Assembly: GCF_030209835.1 (NCBI RefSeq)
Contig: NZ_JARVRF010000003.1
Coordinates: forward strand, 1 to 64,000
From: Arthrobacter sp. efr-133-R2A-120
Lineage (GTDB): Bacteria; Actinomycetota; Actinomycetes; Actinomycetales; Micrococcaceae
DNA: 64,000 bases
Reading direction: 5' to 3'
Each line of letters begins with the position of its first letter. Positions within the stretch are counted from its first letter, which is position 1. Position numbers and translations under genes: made by a program. The notes beneath the pieces were generated by a model. It did no database searches. It had not been told where the DNA came from and saw only the letters and a list, made by a program, of their open reading frames with translations. Positions 8,008 to 15,499 of this stretch are shown one piece after another.

Positions 8008-9234
8008 TTATCCCTGTTTCCCCGATCTCTTCCACGCGCCACTCACTGATACCGCCAAGCCCAACAGGCCGAGGCGTCCAAGACCTGCCCTGACGGACTC
8101 GGGGCTGAGTCCCGCAACGACCGCGAGCTTCTCCACCGAGCTCGTAGAACGGACGGGCAGGGAGTCGAGCAGGATGAGGTCCTCGAGGGTGAGCCCGTCG
8201 TGATCCGAGGCTGCCGTTTCCTTGTCCCCGACGAGCCCCTCACCGCTCGACCCTGCCAGTTCAGCGATCTCTCCGACGTCCGTGACGCAAACAGCTCCGC
8301 CATCCCGGAGGAGCCGATGGCAGCCCGCAGAGTTGGCGCTGTGGATGGACCCCGGGACCGCGGCGACCGCCCTGCCGATGGATTCAGCATGATGAGCTGT
8401 ATTCAGGGCACCCGAACGCCAGCGCGCTTCCACGACCACGGTCACGGCTGCCAAGGCAGCGATAATCCTGTTCCGCTGAAGGAAGCGGTAACGGGTGGGC
8501 GCCGAGCCCGGGGGAACTTCGGAAATGACCGCCCCTTGGTTTGCCACGGCACGCAGCAAATCCTCGTTTCCGGACGGATAGTATCGGTCCACGCCCCCGG
8601 CCATCACCGCGATGGTCGGCATGTCGTTCGTGCCCCCGGCCAAGGCTCCGCGGTGAGCATGGGCGTCGATCCCGTAGGCCCCTCCGGACACGACGGTGCA
8701 GCCGCGCTGACCCAGCCCGTAGGCGAAATCGCCCGTGACGGAGGCCCCGTAGCTTGTACTGTCCCGGGAGCCGACAAGCGCCACGACCCGACGTACGGGT
8801 GGGAACTCCAATTCGTTTCCCCGCCACCACAAACACAACGGCTCATGAAGGCCCAGGTCTGCCAACTGCGCGGGCCACAGCGGGTCCCCAGGGATGATCA
8901 TGCGACCACCCAGGCGTTGCATGGTGGCAAGATCGCGGTCCGGGGCAAGGTCCGGGATCCGGGGCGCCCACCGGCGCAACGCAGCAGCCAATCCGGCCCC
9001 GGCGGAAGATACCCCGCTGTCCACCAACAAGGAAGCCACTTCCTGCTCAAGCCCGGGTCCGGGAGCGAGTTCGCCGGTCGCTATTTTGAGACCGTCAACG
9101 GCCCCTGCGGCCTTCACCAGCGCGAGCCCGCCCGCATCTTGCGGTTCCATGAGCCGCGATAATGCTGTCCGGGCGAGTCGCTCCCTGCTCCGGTCCGGGG
9201 CGTCCGAGGTGAGCCGCTGGCCATGTTTAGTCAT
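8008..9234 (-). CDS. dprA: DNA processing protein DprA
   Basis: The 408-residue protein has the Rossmann-like DprA core: VALVGSRDSTSYG, then VVSGGAYGIDAHAHRGAL and the TIAVMAGGVDRYYPSGNEDL segment. The C-terminal part (LTLEDLILLDSLPVRSTSSV) looks like the winged-helix tail. DprA loads RecA onto incoming single-stranded DNA during transformation. ATG 9234 has AAAGGA 6 nt before it. A second ATG, five codons upstream at 9249, overlaps the restored comM stop as ATGA, so the two genes were coupled before the element came in. Its upstream partner now lies 8.7 kb away. Confidence 0.92.
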   Translation of the reverse strand: MTKHGQRLTSDAPDRSRERLARTALSRLMEPQDAGGLALVKAAGAVDGLKIATGELAPGPGLEQEVASLLVDSGVSSAGAGLAAALRRWAPRIPDLAPDRDLATMQRLGGRMIIPGDPLWPAQLADLGLHEPLCLWWRGNELEFPPVRRVVALVGSRDSTSYGASVTGDFAYGLGQRGCTVVSGGAYGIDAHAHRGALAGGTNDMPTIAVMAGGVDRYYPSGNEDLLRAVANQGAVISEVPPGSAPTRYRFLQRNRIIAALAAVTVVVEARWRSGALNTAHHAESIGRAVAAVPGSIHSANSAGCHRLLRDGGAVCVTDVGEIAELAGSSGEGLVGDKETAASDHDGLTLEDLILLDSLPVRSTSSVEKLAVVAGLSPESVRAGLGRLGLLGLAVSVSGAWKRSGKQG

Positions 9235-9245
9235 GGCGTGTCCTT

Positions 9246-9344
9246 TCATGCGGCCGCAACCGCCTGCCGCAAGCCGAGGGCCTGCCCGATGTCGTCACTG
9301 TGGGGTTGGTCTCTGTGGCCCAGGTCCGCGAGGGTCCAGGCGAG
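9246..9344 (-). pseudogene. comM: 3' remnant of comM, cut off by the inserted element
   Basis: Read leftward from 9344, the frame gives LAWTLADLGHRDQPHSDDIG and on to a TGA at 9246-9248. This is the C-terminus expected of ComM/YifB. The rest of the gene ends at 18033 with the same LAW codons. Joining the two gives a 513-codon gene, the usual ComM length. The stop overlaps ATG 9249 of dprA. Confidence 0.85.
9335..9344. other. Left attachment-site core of the element
   Basis: TCCAGGCGAG here matches TCCATGCGAG at 18032-18041 at 9 of 10 positions. The single difference falls in the wobble base of the comM alanine codon. Serine integrases recombine at a short core with unlike flanks, which fits. 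Which side of the mismatch is the crossover cannot be told. Confidence 0.7.
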
Positions 9345-9442
9345 GACATGGACAGCGAAACAGCAGAACTAGATTGGCGGCACGGAACACTGAAAGGGAC
9401 AAAGGCCCCTCTTCGGCGGTGGCGCTTGTGTATGTTGTGCCA

Positions 9443-10138
9443 ATGGATGCCGAAACTCTCCGACTTTTGATCACCGCTGGGACTGCAATCGTCGCCGGTC
9501 TAGGCGGTGCCGGTCTTACTGCCTATATCAACCGTAGGAACACTACGGACTCGCTTGCGTCAGCACGAGCGACGACTGATGAGCAGTGGAAACGGACCCA
9601 AGAGCGGGAACACACCACTTGGCTCCGAGACCAGAAAATGGAAGCCTATACAACTTTCATGTTGCGTGCCCAGTCAATTCATGCGGAAATCTCCGCTGCG
9701 AGATTCGAAGAAATCCCCGATGTTGATCCTGAGGAACTGGTGATAGATCGAGGAAAAGTGAAGATTCTTGGCTCGCCCAAGGTTCGCTACGCCGCACGTT
9801 CACTTGACACTTGCGTCTCTGAGATGTTCGAAGCGCATATGTACGTTCGCATCCAATATATGGAAGGCATCGGGGACGGCAAGGCGACGGAAGAGGACGA
9901 GGACCGAATCCGGGCGAGGAGACACAACCGACTCATGGAAGCCTTGGATGGATTACACGCGGCAAAGGTGCGTTTCTCAATGCACCTCATTGACTATGTG
10001 GAAGAGGTGCGAAACGACCTCGGTACCGCCACACCAGACGACCATGAACTGAACGCCAGCAACCGCGCTCTCATTGATCCGGACAGAGAAATTGAAGATG
10101 AAGAGGTTGACTTGGTGCCCGATGGCGAGTTGGCCTAA
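9443..10138 (+). CDS. Unknown single-pass membrane protein, element cargo
   Basis: The 231-residue product begins with one hydrophobic segment (about residues 7-30, LLITAGTAIVAGLGGAGLTA). A charged, probably helical cytosolic part follows, with EQWKRTQEREHTTWLRDQKM. The C-terminus is strongly acidic (DREIEDEEVDLVPDGELA). The start is ATG 9443. The gene reads against the rest of the element and sits at the end opposite the recombinase, where satellites and prophages often carry cargo such as exclusion or defence genes. That role is a guess from position; I recognise no family. Base composition looks more AT-rich than the host genes nearby. Confidence 0.7.
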   Translation: MDAETLRLLITAGTAIVAGLGGAGLTAYINRRNTTDSLASARATTDEQWKRTQEREHTTWLRDQKMEAYTTFMLRAQSIHAEISAARFEEIPDVDPEELVIDRGKVKILGSPKVRYAARSLDTCVSEMFEAHMYVRIQYMEGIGDGKATEEDEDRIRARRHNRLMEALDGLHAAKVRFSMHLIDYVEEVRNDLGTATPDDHELNASNRALIDPDREIEDEEVDLVPDGELA

Positions 10139-10253
10139 GAAGAGGCATCCAAACCGCCTTTGCCCAGCCGGGGCACCTCGCCCTAGCTCCCAGTTGGCTC
10201 TGCGGCGAGTCCTTGCCCGCCATGGCAGCCAGCACGTCTCTAGGATCGGGGAC

Positions 10254-10400
10254 ATGACTACTGAGAACGCGGTTCCAACAGAAGAGCAATGCGACTACTC
10301 GGAGCGCAACATTTCCGGGGACGCTGTACGGTGCGCTCGTAGACAAGGCCACTCGGGCGGTCACACGCCGGTGTGGAACGGTTCAGAAGCGGAGCGCTGA
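10254..10400 (+). CDS. Small Cys/His-containing protein, unknown function
   Basis: A 48-residue product starts at ATG 10254. It contains CDYSERNISG, then RCARRQGHSGGHTPVWNG, a C-x14-C plus GHxGGH pattern like short putative metal-binding proteins common in actinophages. It lies between the membrane-protein gene and a strong terminator, on the same strand. No function can be given. Confidence 0.5.
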   Translation: MTTENAVPTEEQCDYSERNISGDAVRCARRQGHSGGHTPVWNGSEAER

Positions 10401-10416
10401 GCTTCAACACGCAAGA

Positions 10417-10465
10417 AGAGACCCCCACCGGGAAACGGACGGTAAAGCGGTGGGGGTCTCTTTGT
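10417..10465. terminator. Bidirectional terminator between cargo and structural operon
   Basis: Exact 14-bp arms (AGAGACCCCCACCG at 10417-10430 and its complement at 10448-10461) are followed by TTTG rightward and preceded by a short A-rich stretch. It separates the rightward gene ending at 10400 from the leftward structural operon ending at 10576. Confidence 0.8.
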
Positions 10466-10575
10466 GTTGGCGCTGGCGGTTCATCGGTCCCGAAAGGTTT
10501 GGGCTGCCTCGCCGCCATGGGCTGCTCGGGCCGCTTATTGAAAAGCCGGAGCAGTGACCTTTACGCCAAGCTCTC

Positions 10576-10866
10576 TTAGTCCGACGCCTTCACGGACTTG
10601 TTGCCGCGCCTCACGGGCGGCTCGCTCGGTTCGGGCGGCGGCGCTGCTGCTGCTGCCGCCTCCTGCTCAAGCACGAATTGAGGTTTCCGCTCGCCCGGCA
10701 GGAAAGTGACTTCACCCCATTCCGGATGCTCCGGGTTGACGACGCGAAACACGTCCTCAAACACGGGATTGACGGGATGCTCCGCGTCACCGAACTGCAA
10801 CGCCTCGGCGTTGGAACGACGCCGCGACGCTGGCCCGTATGGCCCGCTAAATTTGTGATCGGCCAC
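10576..10866 (-). CDS. Small protein with a VTFLPGE motif, structural operon
   Basis: The 96-residue product has FRVVNPEHPEWGEVTFLPGE in its middle, an Ala/Pro-rich linker (EAAAAAAPPPEPSEPP) and a basic end. The VTFLPGE motif also occurs in the gene just upstream (10879-11109), so the two may be diverged copies. It is the last gene of the capsid operon. A minor capsid or decoration protein is possible, but I see no defining domain. Confidence 0.65.
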   Translation of the reverse strand: MADHKFSGPYGPASRRRSNAEALQFGDAEHPVNPVFEDVFRVVNPEHPEWGEVTFLPGERKPQFVLEQEAAAAAAPPPEPSEPPVRRGNKSVKASD

Positions 10867-10878
10867 TTTCTCAATTCC

Positions 10879-11109
10879 TTATCTGTAAGGTTGCGCCCAT
10901 GCCGGGAGGGATTCGCCCGGCAGGAAGGTAACCGCGACGCCGTTAGGGTCCGTCAGGTGCATGATGTGGAGTGCGTCAATACGAGGCGTGGGAACGGCAT
11001 TGGAGGTCTGCGGCAATCTTCCGTCGCTGGTTCCGTTGCGATAGTTCTGGTCTTCGATTGACGGATATGACCAATTCAAGGCAGCGCCAAAAGGCGTGGC
11101 GAGTACCAT
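10879..11109 (-). CDS. Small protein with a VTFLPGE motif, downstream of capsid
   Basis: The 76-residue product ends HIMHLTDPNGVAVTFLPGES followed by LPAWAQPYR. Its ATG at 11107-11109 abuts the capsid stop (TAA at 11110-11112), so translation is probably coupled. A PGE-x2-P-x-W ending is seen in several short actinophage structural-cluster proteins as I recall them. The exact role is unknown. Confidence 0.65.
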   Translation of the reverse strand: MVLATPFGAALNWSYPSIEDQNYRNGTSDGRLPQTSNAVPTPRIDALHIMHLTDPNGVAVTFLPGESLPAWAQPYR

Positions 11110-12453
11110 TTAGGCGGATCCCGTCAGAGCCTTGTAAACCGCGAATGCGCTGGACCGTGCCGGGGCAATGTCGCCGCGCCAGTGCATGACGAAACCAATC
11201 ATGCCGGAATCGGCGTAACGCTCGTCCAAACGCTGCAAAGTGAAATCGAGCCGCTGCCCGATCAAAAGCTGTGACCAATCGCCCACGAAAGCATCGGCAG
11301 CCGTCGTAAGCGTTCCCTGGGTGTAAGCCGATGCAACTTGGTTTGTCGGAATGAACGGCAGATCCCGCAGATCCGTCTGGTTCTTATCCAGCGGCCTGTT
11401 CTGGCTGTCGATCAATTTCGCGTACGACTGCAAAAGCTTGGTGGGAGCCAAAAGCGCCGTGGGACTTTCGTTGAGGTTTTCGACCGCGTAGTCAAGGTCG
11501 ATCAATTCATTGAACCGGGTCAATGCGGTGCCGTTCGTCTGGTTCCCCAGCACGTTCGCCGCACGCACCGCGAGCAGAGTAGCTGCCACGCCACGAGGAT
11601 TCGGGCCGACTGGCAGGTTGATCCCCGCCCAGCTATTCGCGGTTACCACGCCGCCGTATAGCGCCATGTAATCCAGTTTCAGGGCCATCGCCTTGGCGAT
11701 TTCGTTGCGTACCAGTTCCTCGCCGTTGATGGCGTCTTGCAGCCATTCCATGGTGACCTGCACGAGGCAGGACATTGTTTTCGATGTGAGGGTCACGTTG
11801 TCGAGCGTCGGATCGCTAGGCGTGATCGCCGAGCCTTCCGTGCGGAATGCTGCCGTGGGGTCGCCGGTGACGCGCCCGATATTCACAATCTGCCCATTCA
11901 TGGGCACGATTTGCGCCCCGGCATTCAGAACAGCCGAGTAATTCCGGGCGAGGTCAATAACGTCCGTAGCCCAATCTGCCGGGACCACGGCGGACGTGCC
12001 GGTATCCGTCACGGTACGCACCATTTGCCCGAGAGATCCGCCATAGACGCCTTTGACAATGGCATCGTTTGCGGCGCGCGTGGCTGCATGTTCCCTGACG
12101 AGCGGGTGTGCACCGAAGGACTCGCCACGCCCCACCACGGCGGGAACGTCCGGGCGGTCCCGCAGCACGAACCTTGCCGGTGTGCCCTTGCCGCCGTCCT
12201 TGCGGAACGTCGTTGCCGATGCCTGGACAAGTCCCCCGGCACGGCTGTTGGCCGTGTAGTCGCCGTCGCTCGGGCCGGGGCCACGGGTGGCAGCTACGAG
12301 GGCGTCAATTTCAGCGTCAAGCCCGGACTTCTCGGAACGGAGCGCTTCAACGCGGGCCATGTTGGGCGCGTCTTGTTCCCGGACCGCGCTTAGTTCTGCG
12401 GCGATGGCATTGCGCCGGGCAAGTTTGGTATCAATCATTTCTTGGATATTCAC
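11110..12453 (-). CDS. HK97-family major capsid protein
   Basis: The 447-residue protein starts with a charged helical segment (about residues 1-55), like the scaffold-like delta domain of HK97-type capsids. The fold region follows: GSLGQMVRTVTDTGTSAVVP, RTEGSAITPSDPTLDNVTL, VTMEWLQDA and FVGDWSQLLIGQRLDFTLQR near the C-terminus, the last typical of this family. GTG 12453 has AGGAG 6 nt upstream. No protease, portal or terminase gene is recognisable beside it, so it may depend on a helper phage for maturation and packaging or may only remodel helper capsids. Confidence 0.9.
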   Translation of the reverse strand: MNIQEMIDTKLARRNAIAAELSAVREQDAPNMARVEALRSEKSGLDAEIDALVAATRGPGPSDGDYTANSRAGGLVQASATTFRKDGGKGTPARFVLRDRPDVPAVVGRGESFGAHPLVREHAATRAANDAIVKGVYGGSLGQMVRTVTDTGTSAVVPADWATDVIDLARNYSAVLNAGAQIVPMNGQIVNIGRVTGDPTAAFRTEGSAITPSDPTLDNVTLTSKTMSCLVQVTMEWLQDAINGEELVRNEIAKAMALKLDYMALYGGVVTANSWAGINLPVGPNPRGVAATLLAVRAANVLGNQTNGTALTRFNELIDLDYAVENLNESPTALLAPTKLLQSYAKLIDSQNRPLDKNQTDLRDLPFIPTNQVASAYTQGTLTTAADAFVGDWSQLLIGQRLDFTLQRLDERYADSGMIGFVMHWRGDIAPARSSAFAVYKALTGSA

Positions 12454-12516
12454 TGTCGGCTCCTAAAGCCTACTGCGGGCCGTATTCATGCCCGGCTAAA
12501 TGGGAATGGCGCGGCC

Positions 12517-12536
12517 AATTGACAACGTAGTGTCAG
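12517..12536. promoter_or_regulatory. 20-bp dyad element upstream of capsid gene
   Basis: AATTGACAACGTAGTGTCAG contains TGACA-N6-TGTCA. The same 20 bases occur in inverted orientation at 16601-16620, the only other copy I found. This copy lies 63 bp upstream of the capsid start. It looks like an operator shared by two transcription units of the element. Confidence 0.6.
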
Positions 12537-12679
12537 GCAGCGTCTTACGTTCAAAACCATTTGCTGGGCGAATCCACTACGGGCGAAGCGCGGTGGTGGC
12601 TCTGCATTGACCGGCCACGGGTGGGTTATTCACCGGGATCCCGTGGGAAGCCAACAACCATCATACGCGAACGGAATTG

Positions 12680-13036
12680 CTACACATAGCCGCCCTCAAT
12701 AGCCTCGCGACGGGCATTCGCACTGGCGCACCGTTGACGATACGCGGCCAAGTCGGGTGAACCCGGTCCGGGGTGCACGAGCAATTCGGAGTCCGCCAAG
12801 GCGTCGAGTGCGTCATCGCGGGCCTTCTCGGCTTCAAGCTCCCGGATTTTGGCTTCGCTCCGGGCGATATCGGCATCGACAATCCCGAGATTGGTTCTTA
12901 CGGATATTGAACGCTCGACACCATCAGACTTCATGCGTCCAAGCTCGCTAAGCGCGGTGTGCAAAGCCTCACGGCGCGCCCTTTTGGCGACTAGCTGCTC
13001 CCGCTCTCGGGCAATGAGTTGTTCCATGGTTGTCAT
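12680..13036 (-). CDS. Coiled-coil protein of the structural operon
   Basis: The 118-residue product is mostly helical: LIAREREQLVAKRARREALH, then DADIARSEAKIRELEAEKAR, with heptad-like spacing. ATG 13034-13036 overlaps the previous stop (TGA at 13038-13040) closely and has GGAGAA 5 nt before it. Its place just before the capsid gene suggests a scaffold or assembly helper, which is inference. No known family is recognised. Confidence 0.65.
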   Translation of the reverse strand: MTTMEQLIAREREQLVAKRARREALHTALSELGRMKSDGVERSISVRTNLGIVDADIARSEAKIRELEAEKARDDALDALADSELLVHPGPGSPDLAAYRQRCASANARREAIEGGYV

Positions 13037-13037
13037 T

Positions 13038-13628
13038 TCATTTCTCCTTTGGTTTGACACCGTAAGTGTCAGGGTTGGTCACTTTCTCAGGCGGATAAGT
13101 CCACGGCAGGTGATCCCTATGACCATCAACCGGCGTTCCCAAGCTCCGAATGAATTCGTCATCCTCGAATGCATCGGCGTCGCCGGTCTGCCGCACCGGG
13201 GCCAGAATCACCCGCAGTTTCTCCAAGGCGTCATTGACCAGACGGTAATGAGCCGGGGCCAAATGCACCCGCCCGTCAGCAATCACCTTGTCAACAATCC
13301 GCGCCGCAGACATCGCCTGAGATTCGAGCCGGGCGCATTCCTTCGTCCAGATGCCCGCCCGCACCGCCAGCGCATCAATTTCGGCCTCAACAGCGGACTC
13401 CGTGGACTCGGGCGCGGGACCACGCTCAACCACGGGCGGATCATCAGCCGGGAACGCCGGAAACGGCGCACGGACAACCGTAAGCCCGGCCTTCGCCGGG
13501 ACAAACGACATGCCGTCAAGCTTCGCCCGACGACGGCGCTGCGCCTCCGAATGGCCCTCACGGCAAACCTCACAACGGCAGTTGTGATGCCGGTAGCCGC
13601 TCGCGCCGTGCTTGAATGCATCGCTCAT
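13038..13628 (-). CDS. Cys-motif phage protein, possible packaging factor
   Basis: The 196-residue product opens with HGASGYRHHNCRCEVCREGH, a HG-x2-GY-x4-CRC-x2-C motif frequent in short actinophage and satellite proteins and probably metal-binding. A Pro/Ala-rich linker follows, then a helical C-terminal region (about 80-150). ATG 13628 has GGGAG 8 nt upstream. It is the first gene of the structural operon, where phages often place the small terminase subunit. That identity is only a possibility. Confidence 0.65.
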   Translation of the reverse strand: MSDAFKHGASGYRHHNCRCEVCREGHSEAQRRRRAKLDGMSFVPAKAGLTVVRAPFPAFPADDPPVVERGPAPESTESAVEAEIDALAVRAGIWTKECARLESQAMSAARIVDKVIADGRVHLAPAHYRLVNDALEKLRVILAPVRQTGDADAFEDDEFIRSLGTPVDGHRDHLPWTYPPEKVTNPDTYGVKPKEK

Positions 13629-14076
13629 TTGATTACTCCCTTCGTTTTGTCCCCACAGCCGCCCTACAGGATTTTTGCCCTACAAAGCGGAGAAATTCCG
13701 GAAGACTAGGCGGTCGTCCGCGTTCTGCTGGCTAAAAAACTGCCTGTCGTTGGGCGGCTGATGGTGCCCCGGTTTGTTGGTGCCCCGGTGCGCCCGGTTG
13801 GGTGTGTTGGCTTGGTGCGCTTGTCTGCTGCTTGTGCCTTGGTGTTGCTGCCTTGGTTGCCTCGCTCCGATGCCGTGCCGTGTGCCGTTGCGTGTGTGTC
13901 CTCGCGGGGTGCGTGGTGTGCGGCTGCTGTCCGACTATGGGGGCACTGCTGCCGTTCTGCGGCCTTGGGCTATCGTTCAGGTGTGATTGCCCAAGGGTGG
14001 TGTCAGTGCGGCGCTGATGCCCCCAGCGCTGGTTAATGGCTGGCATTTCCTGACGGGCCGTGGAATGTTCCATGGC
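13629..14076. other. Strand-skewed 450-bp region, mostly non-coding
   Basis: From about 13736 to 14000 the plus strand is strikingly G+T rich (the minus strand A+C rich), unlike anything else in the window. It separates the replication-type operon from the structural operon. It could hold a promoter, a packaging site or an untranslated RNA. One leftward frame (13732-14073) is open throughout and is listed separately at low confidence. Short rightward frames here look like chance. Confidence 0.5.
13732..14073 (-). CDS. Possible disordered protein in skewed region (doubtful)
   Basis: A 113-residue frame starts 3 nt after the preceding stop (TGA at 14077-14079, ATG at 14071-14073), which favours a real coupled gene. 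The product is low-complexity, rich in Thr, Gln, His, Pro and Ala, with no predicted fold. The same composition follows from the A+C-rich strand without any coding role, so it may be chance. Confidence 0.25.
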   Translation of the reverse strand: MEHSTARQEMPAINQRWGHQRRTDTTLGQSHLNDSPRPQNGSSAPIVGQQPHTTHPARTHTQRHTARHRSEATKAATPRHKQQTSAPSQHTQPGAPGHQQTGAPSAAQRQAVF

Positions 14077-14373
14077 TCAGATATCTTCCGGGCGTAGATC
14101 CGGTGCTACGGATTCGAACCGGAGCGCCGTTGCTTGGGTGACCTTGAGGGCTTGTTCCCGGCTGCCGTGCAATAGCTCAAGGGCGCTGGCGAAGCCGGTT
14201 GCTAGCTCGTGGATCAAGGTGGCTACGTAGGTTGCCCGGACTTCGGGTGGCTGCTCGGTAATGAACTTCCCGATCATGGCGCGGGTATCTTCGCCGTGGA
14301 GATCTTGGGTGAGCAAGGCGAACGCGTCCCTTTCGATCTGTAGCAGGAATGCCGTGGTGTCTTGCCTGTTCAT
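14077..14373 (-). CDS. Hypothetical helical protein of the element
   Basis: The 98-residue product (FLLQIERDAFALLTQDLHGE, then FITEQPPEVRATYVATLIHE) looks fully alpha-helical and has no Cys or motif I recognise. Its ATG overlaps the previous stop as ATGA (14370-14373), with AAAGG upstream, so it is translated with the operon. The function is unknown. Confidence 0.65.
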   Translation of the reverse strand: MNRQDTTAFLLQIERDAFALLTQDLHGEDTRAMIGKFITEQPPEVRATYVATLIHELATGFASALELLHGSREQALKVTQATALRFESVAPDLRPEDI

Positions 14374-14585
14374 TTCTTCGCCTTTCGAATTGCCGCATAG
14401 CGCAGCCTTCGCGCCTTTATGTCTGTGCTGATCACGGCGTTCTTAGCGGCCCTTGCTTCACTCACCGTGGCACCTGCCCGGAAAGCTGCCAGTTCCACAG
14501 CATCAGCAATGGGGCGTAGTCGGGCAATCTCGGCGTTCACCACCACATCAACCGCCGCCGCTGCAGCCGTGCGTTCACCTTTCAT
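14370..14585 (-). CDS. Small basic protein of the element
   Basis: The 71-residue product is Ala-rich and helical with a basic C-terminus (DIKARRLRYAAIRKAKK). The ATG overlaps the stop of the initiator-like gene as ATGA (14582-14585), after GGAAGGG. Size and charge would suit a recombination directionality factor, as in phiRv1, but there is no direct evidence. Confidence 0.65.
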   Translation of the reverse strand: MKGERTAAAAAVDVVVNAEIARLRPIADAVELAAFRAGATVSEARAAKNAVISTDIKARRLRYAAIRKAKK

Positions 14586-15499
14586 TTCTTTGCCCTTCCA
14601 AGTTCCAAGCCGTCCGCCATATTGGCGGTCACCGTCTCAAGCATTTCCTCTTTGGTCATCTTGCCGAAGTTCACGCGCACGAAATCCAGCGCTCGCGGCG
14701 TCAGATCCCAGTCGAGATCCAACGCGCCGAATTGCGAGAGAATCCACGTCTCGACAGCGGCGAGGGATTCCGGACGCGAAGCAGGTATCGGAAATTCTGT
14801 CCAGCACTCTTTTTCGAGCCAAGTAGCTGGACCCTTTGTGAATTTCGTTTCTCTTCCTTCGACGCTCACCATGTAACGCTTGGCCGACGACAGGAGAGTT
14901 GAGGCGCTTACTCCTGACTCAAGGGCGTTTTGATATAGGCGTATTGCCTTGGACTTGTCCACTTGCTTACGAAAGGCGGAGAAGAACTCCTTGAATCCAT
15001 CGTCCATCGGCGTAGCGTCAGCGGAGCCGGGAGACGACGCGCTAGCGTCGGATTGGTTGTTTTTAACTGGTGAAGAACTGGTAACTACTGGTTGGGTACC
15101 ACGCCGTGGTAGGTCTGGAAGTCGTGAAGTGGTAGCCCTGAGGGAATCCGGTGGTAGGTCTGGAAGTCGTGAAGTGGTAGGTCTGGATTTACGTTCCGGT
15201 GTTTCAGAGGTACCACCGCGTGGTAGGTCTGGAAGCAGGATGCGGTAAACGGCGGGCACATGTTGCGTTGCCTTTTCGACCTCATGCAGCCAGCCAATGG
15301 CTTGTAGCTCGTGGGCGGTCTTTCTAATCGTCTTGACATTCAGGCCCCACTTTTTGGCGATAGTTCCCAAGCTGGGCTTGATTTCTTCGAGGCCATAATT
15401 CCCATAATCGGCAAAGCACATCAAAACATCACGTTGGAGCGGAGTAAGGCCCCGTCCGGCAAGGAATTCATGCAAGTTGAGCTTGTTGAACTGCTTCAC
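14582..15499 (-). CDS. Winged-helix protein, candidate replication initiator
   Basis: The 305-residue product has an N-terminal helix-turn-helix (GTIAKKWGLNVKTIRKTAHE, about residues 45-65). A Pro/Ser/Thr-rich linker carries three LPDLP repeats (about 90-135). A helical C-terminal domain follows (GFKEFFSAFRKQVDKSKAIR and WLEKECWTEFP). The C-terminal pattern resembles phage replication proteins. The linker DNA carries iteron-like repeats (15097-15235), as lambda gene O carries the origin inside the initiator gene. The start is GTG 15499, overlapping the upstream stop as GTGA. The initiator role is inferred. Confidence 0.7.
   Translation of the reverse strand: MKQFNKLNLHEFLAGRGLTPLQRDVLMCFADYGNYGLEEIKPSLGTIAKKWGLNVKTIRKTAHELQAIGWLHEVEKATQHVPAVYRILLPDLPRGGTSETPERKSRPTTSRLPDLPPDSLRATTSRLPDLPRRGTQPVVTSSSPVKNNQSDASASSPGSADATPMDDGFKEFFSAFRKQVDKSKAIRLYQNALESGVSASTLLSSAKRYMVSVEGRETKFTKGPATWLEKECWTEFPIPASRPESLAAVETWILSQFGALDLDWDLTPRALDFVRVNFGKMTKEEMLETVTANMADGLELGRAKK
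15097..15235. repeat. Iteron-like repeats inside the initiator gene
   Basis: GTGGTAGGTCTGGA occurs exactly at 15106, 15151, 15174 and 15220, and a shorter GTGGTAG at 15129. The spacing is 23, 22, 23 and 46 bp, a 22-23-bp period. The copies at 15129 and 15174 fall in other codon phases than those at 15106, 15151 and 15220, so the conservation is at DNA level. The first and last full copies are fused to palindromes (TACCACGCCGTGGTA at 15097-15111; TACCAC-N3-GTGGTA at 15211-15225). A replication origin is the likeliest reading. Confidence 0.65.

Noticed and set aside
13761..14036. Rightward Cys/Val/Leu-rich frames in the skewed region
   Set aside because: Three overlapping frames of this kind follow from the G+T-rich strand; none has a ribosome site or motif.
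15097..15235. CRISPR-like array
   Set aside because: Repeats are 14 bp with 8-9 or about 31-bp gaps, lie within a coding frame and are fused to palindromes; no cas gene is near.
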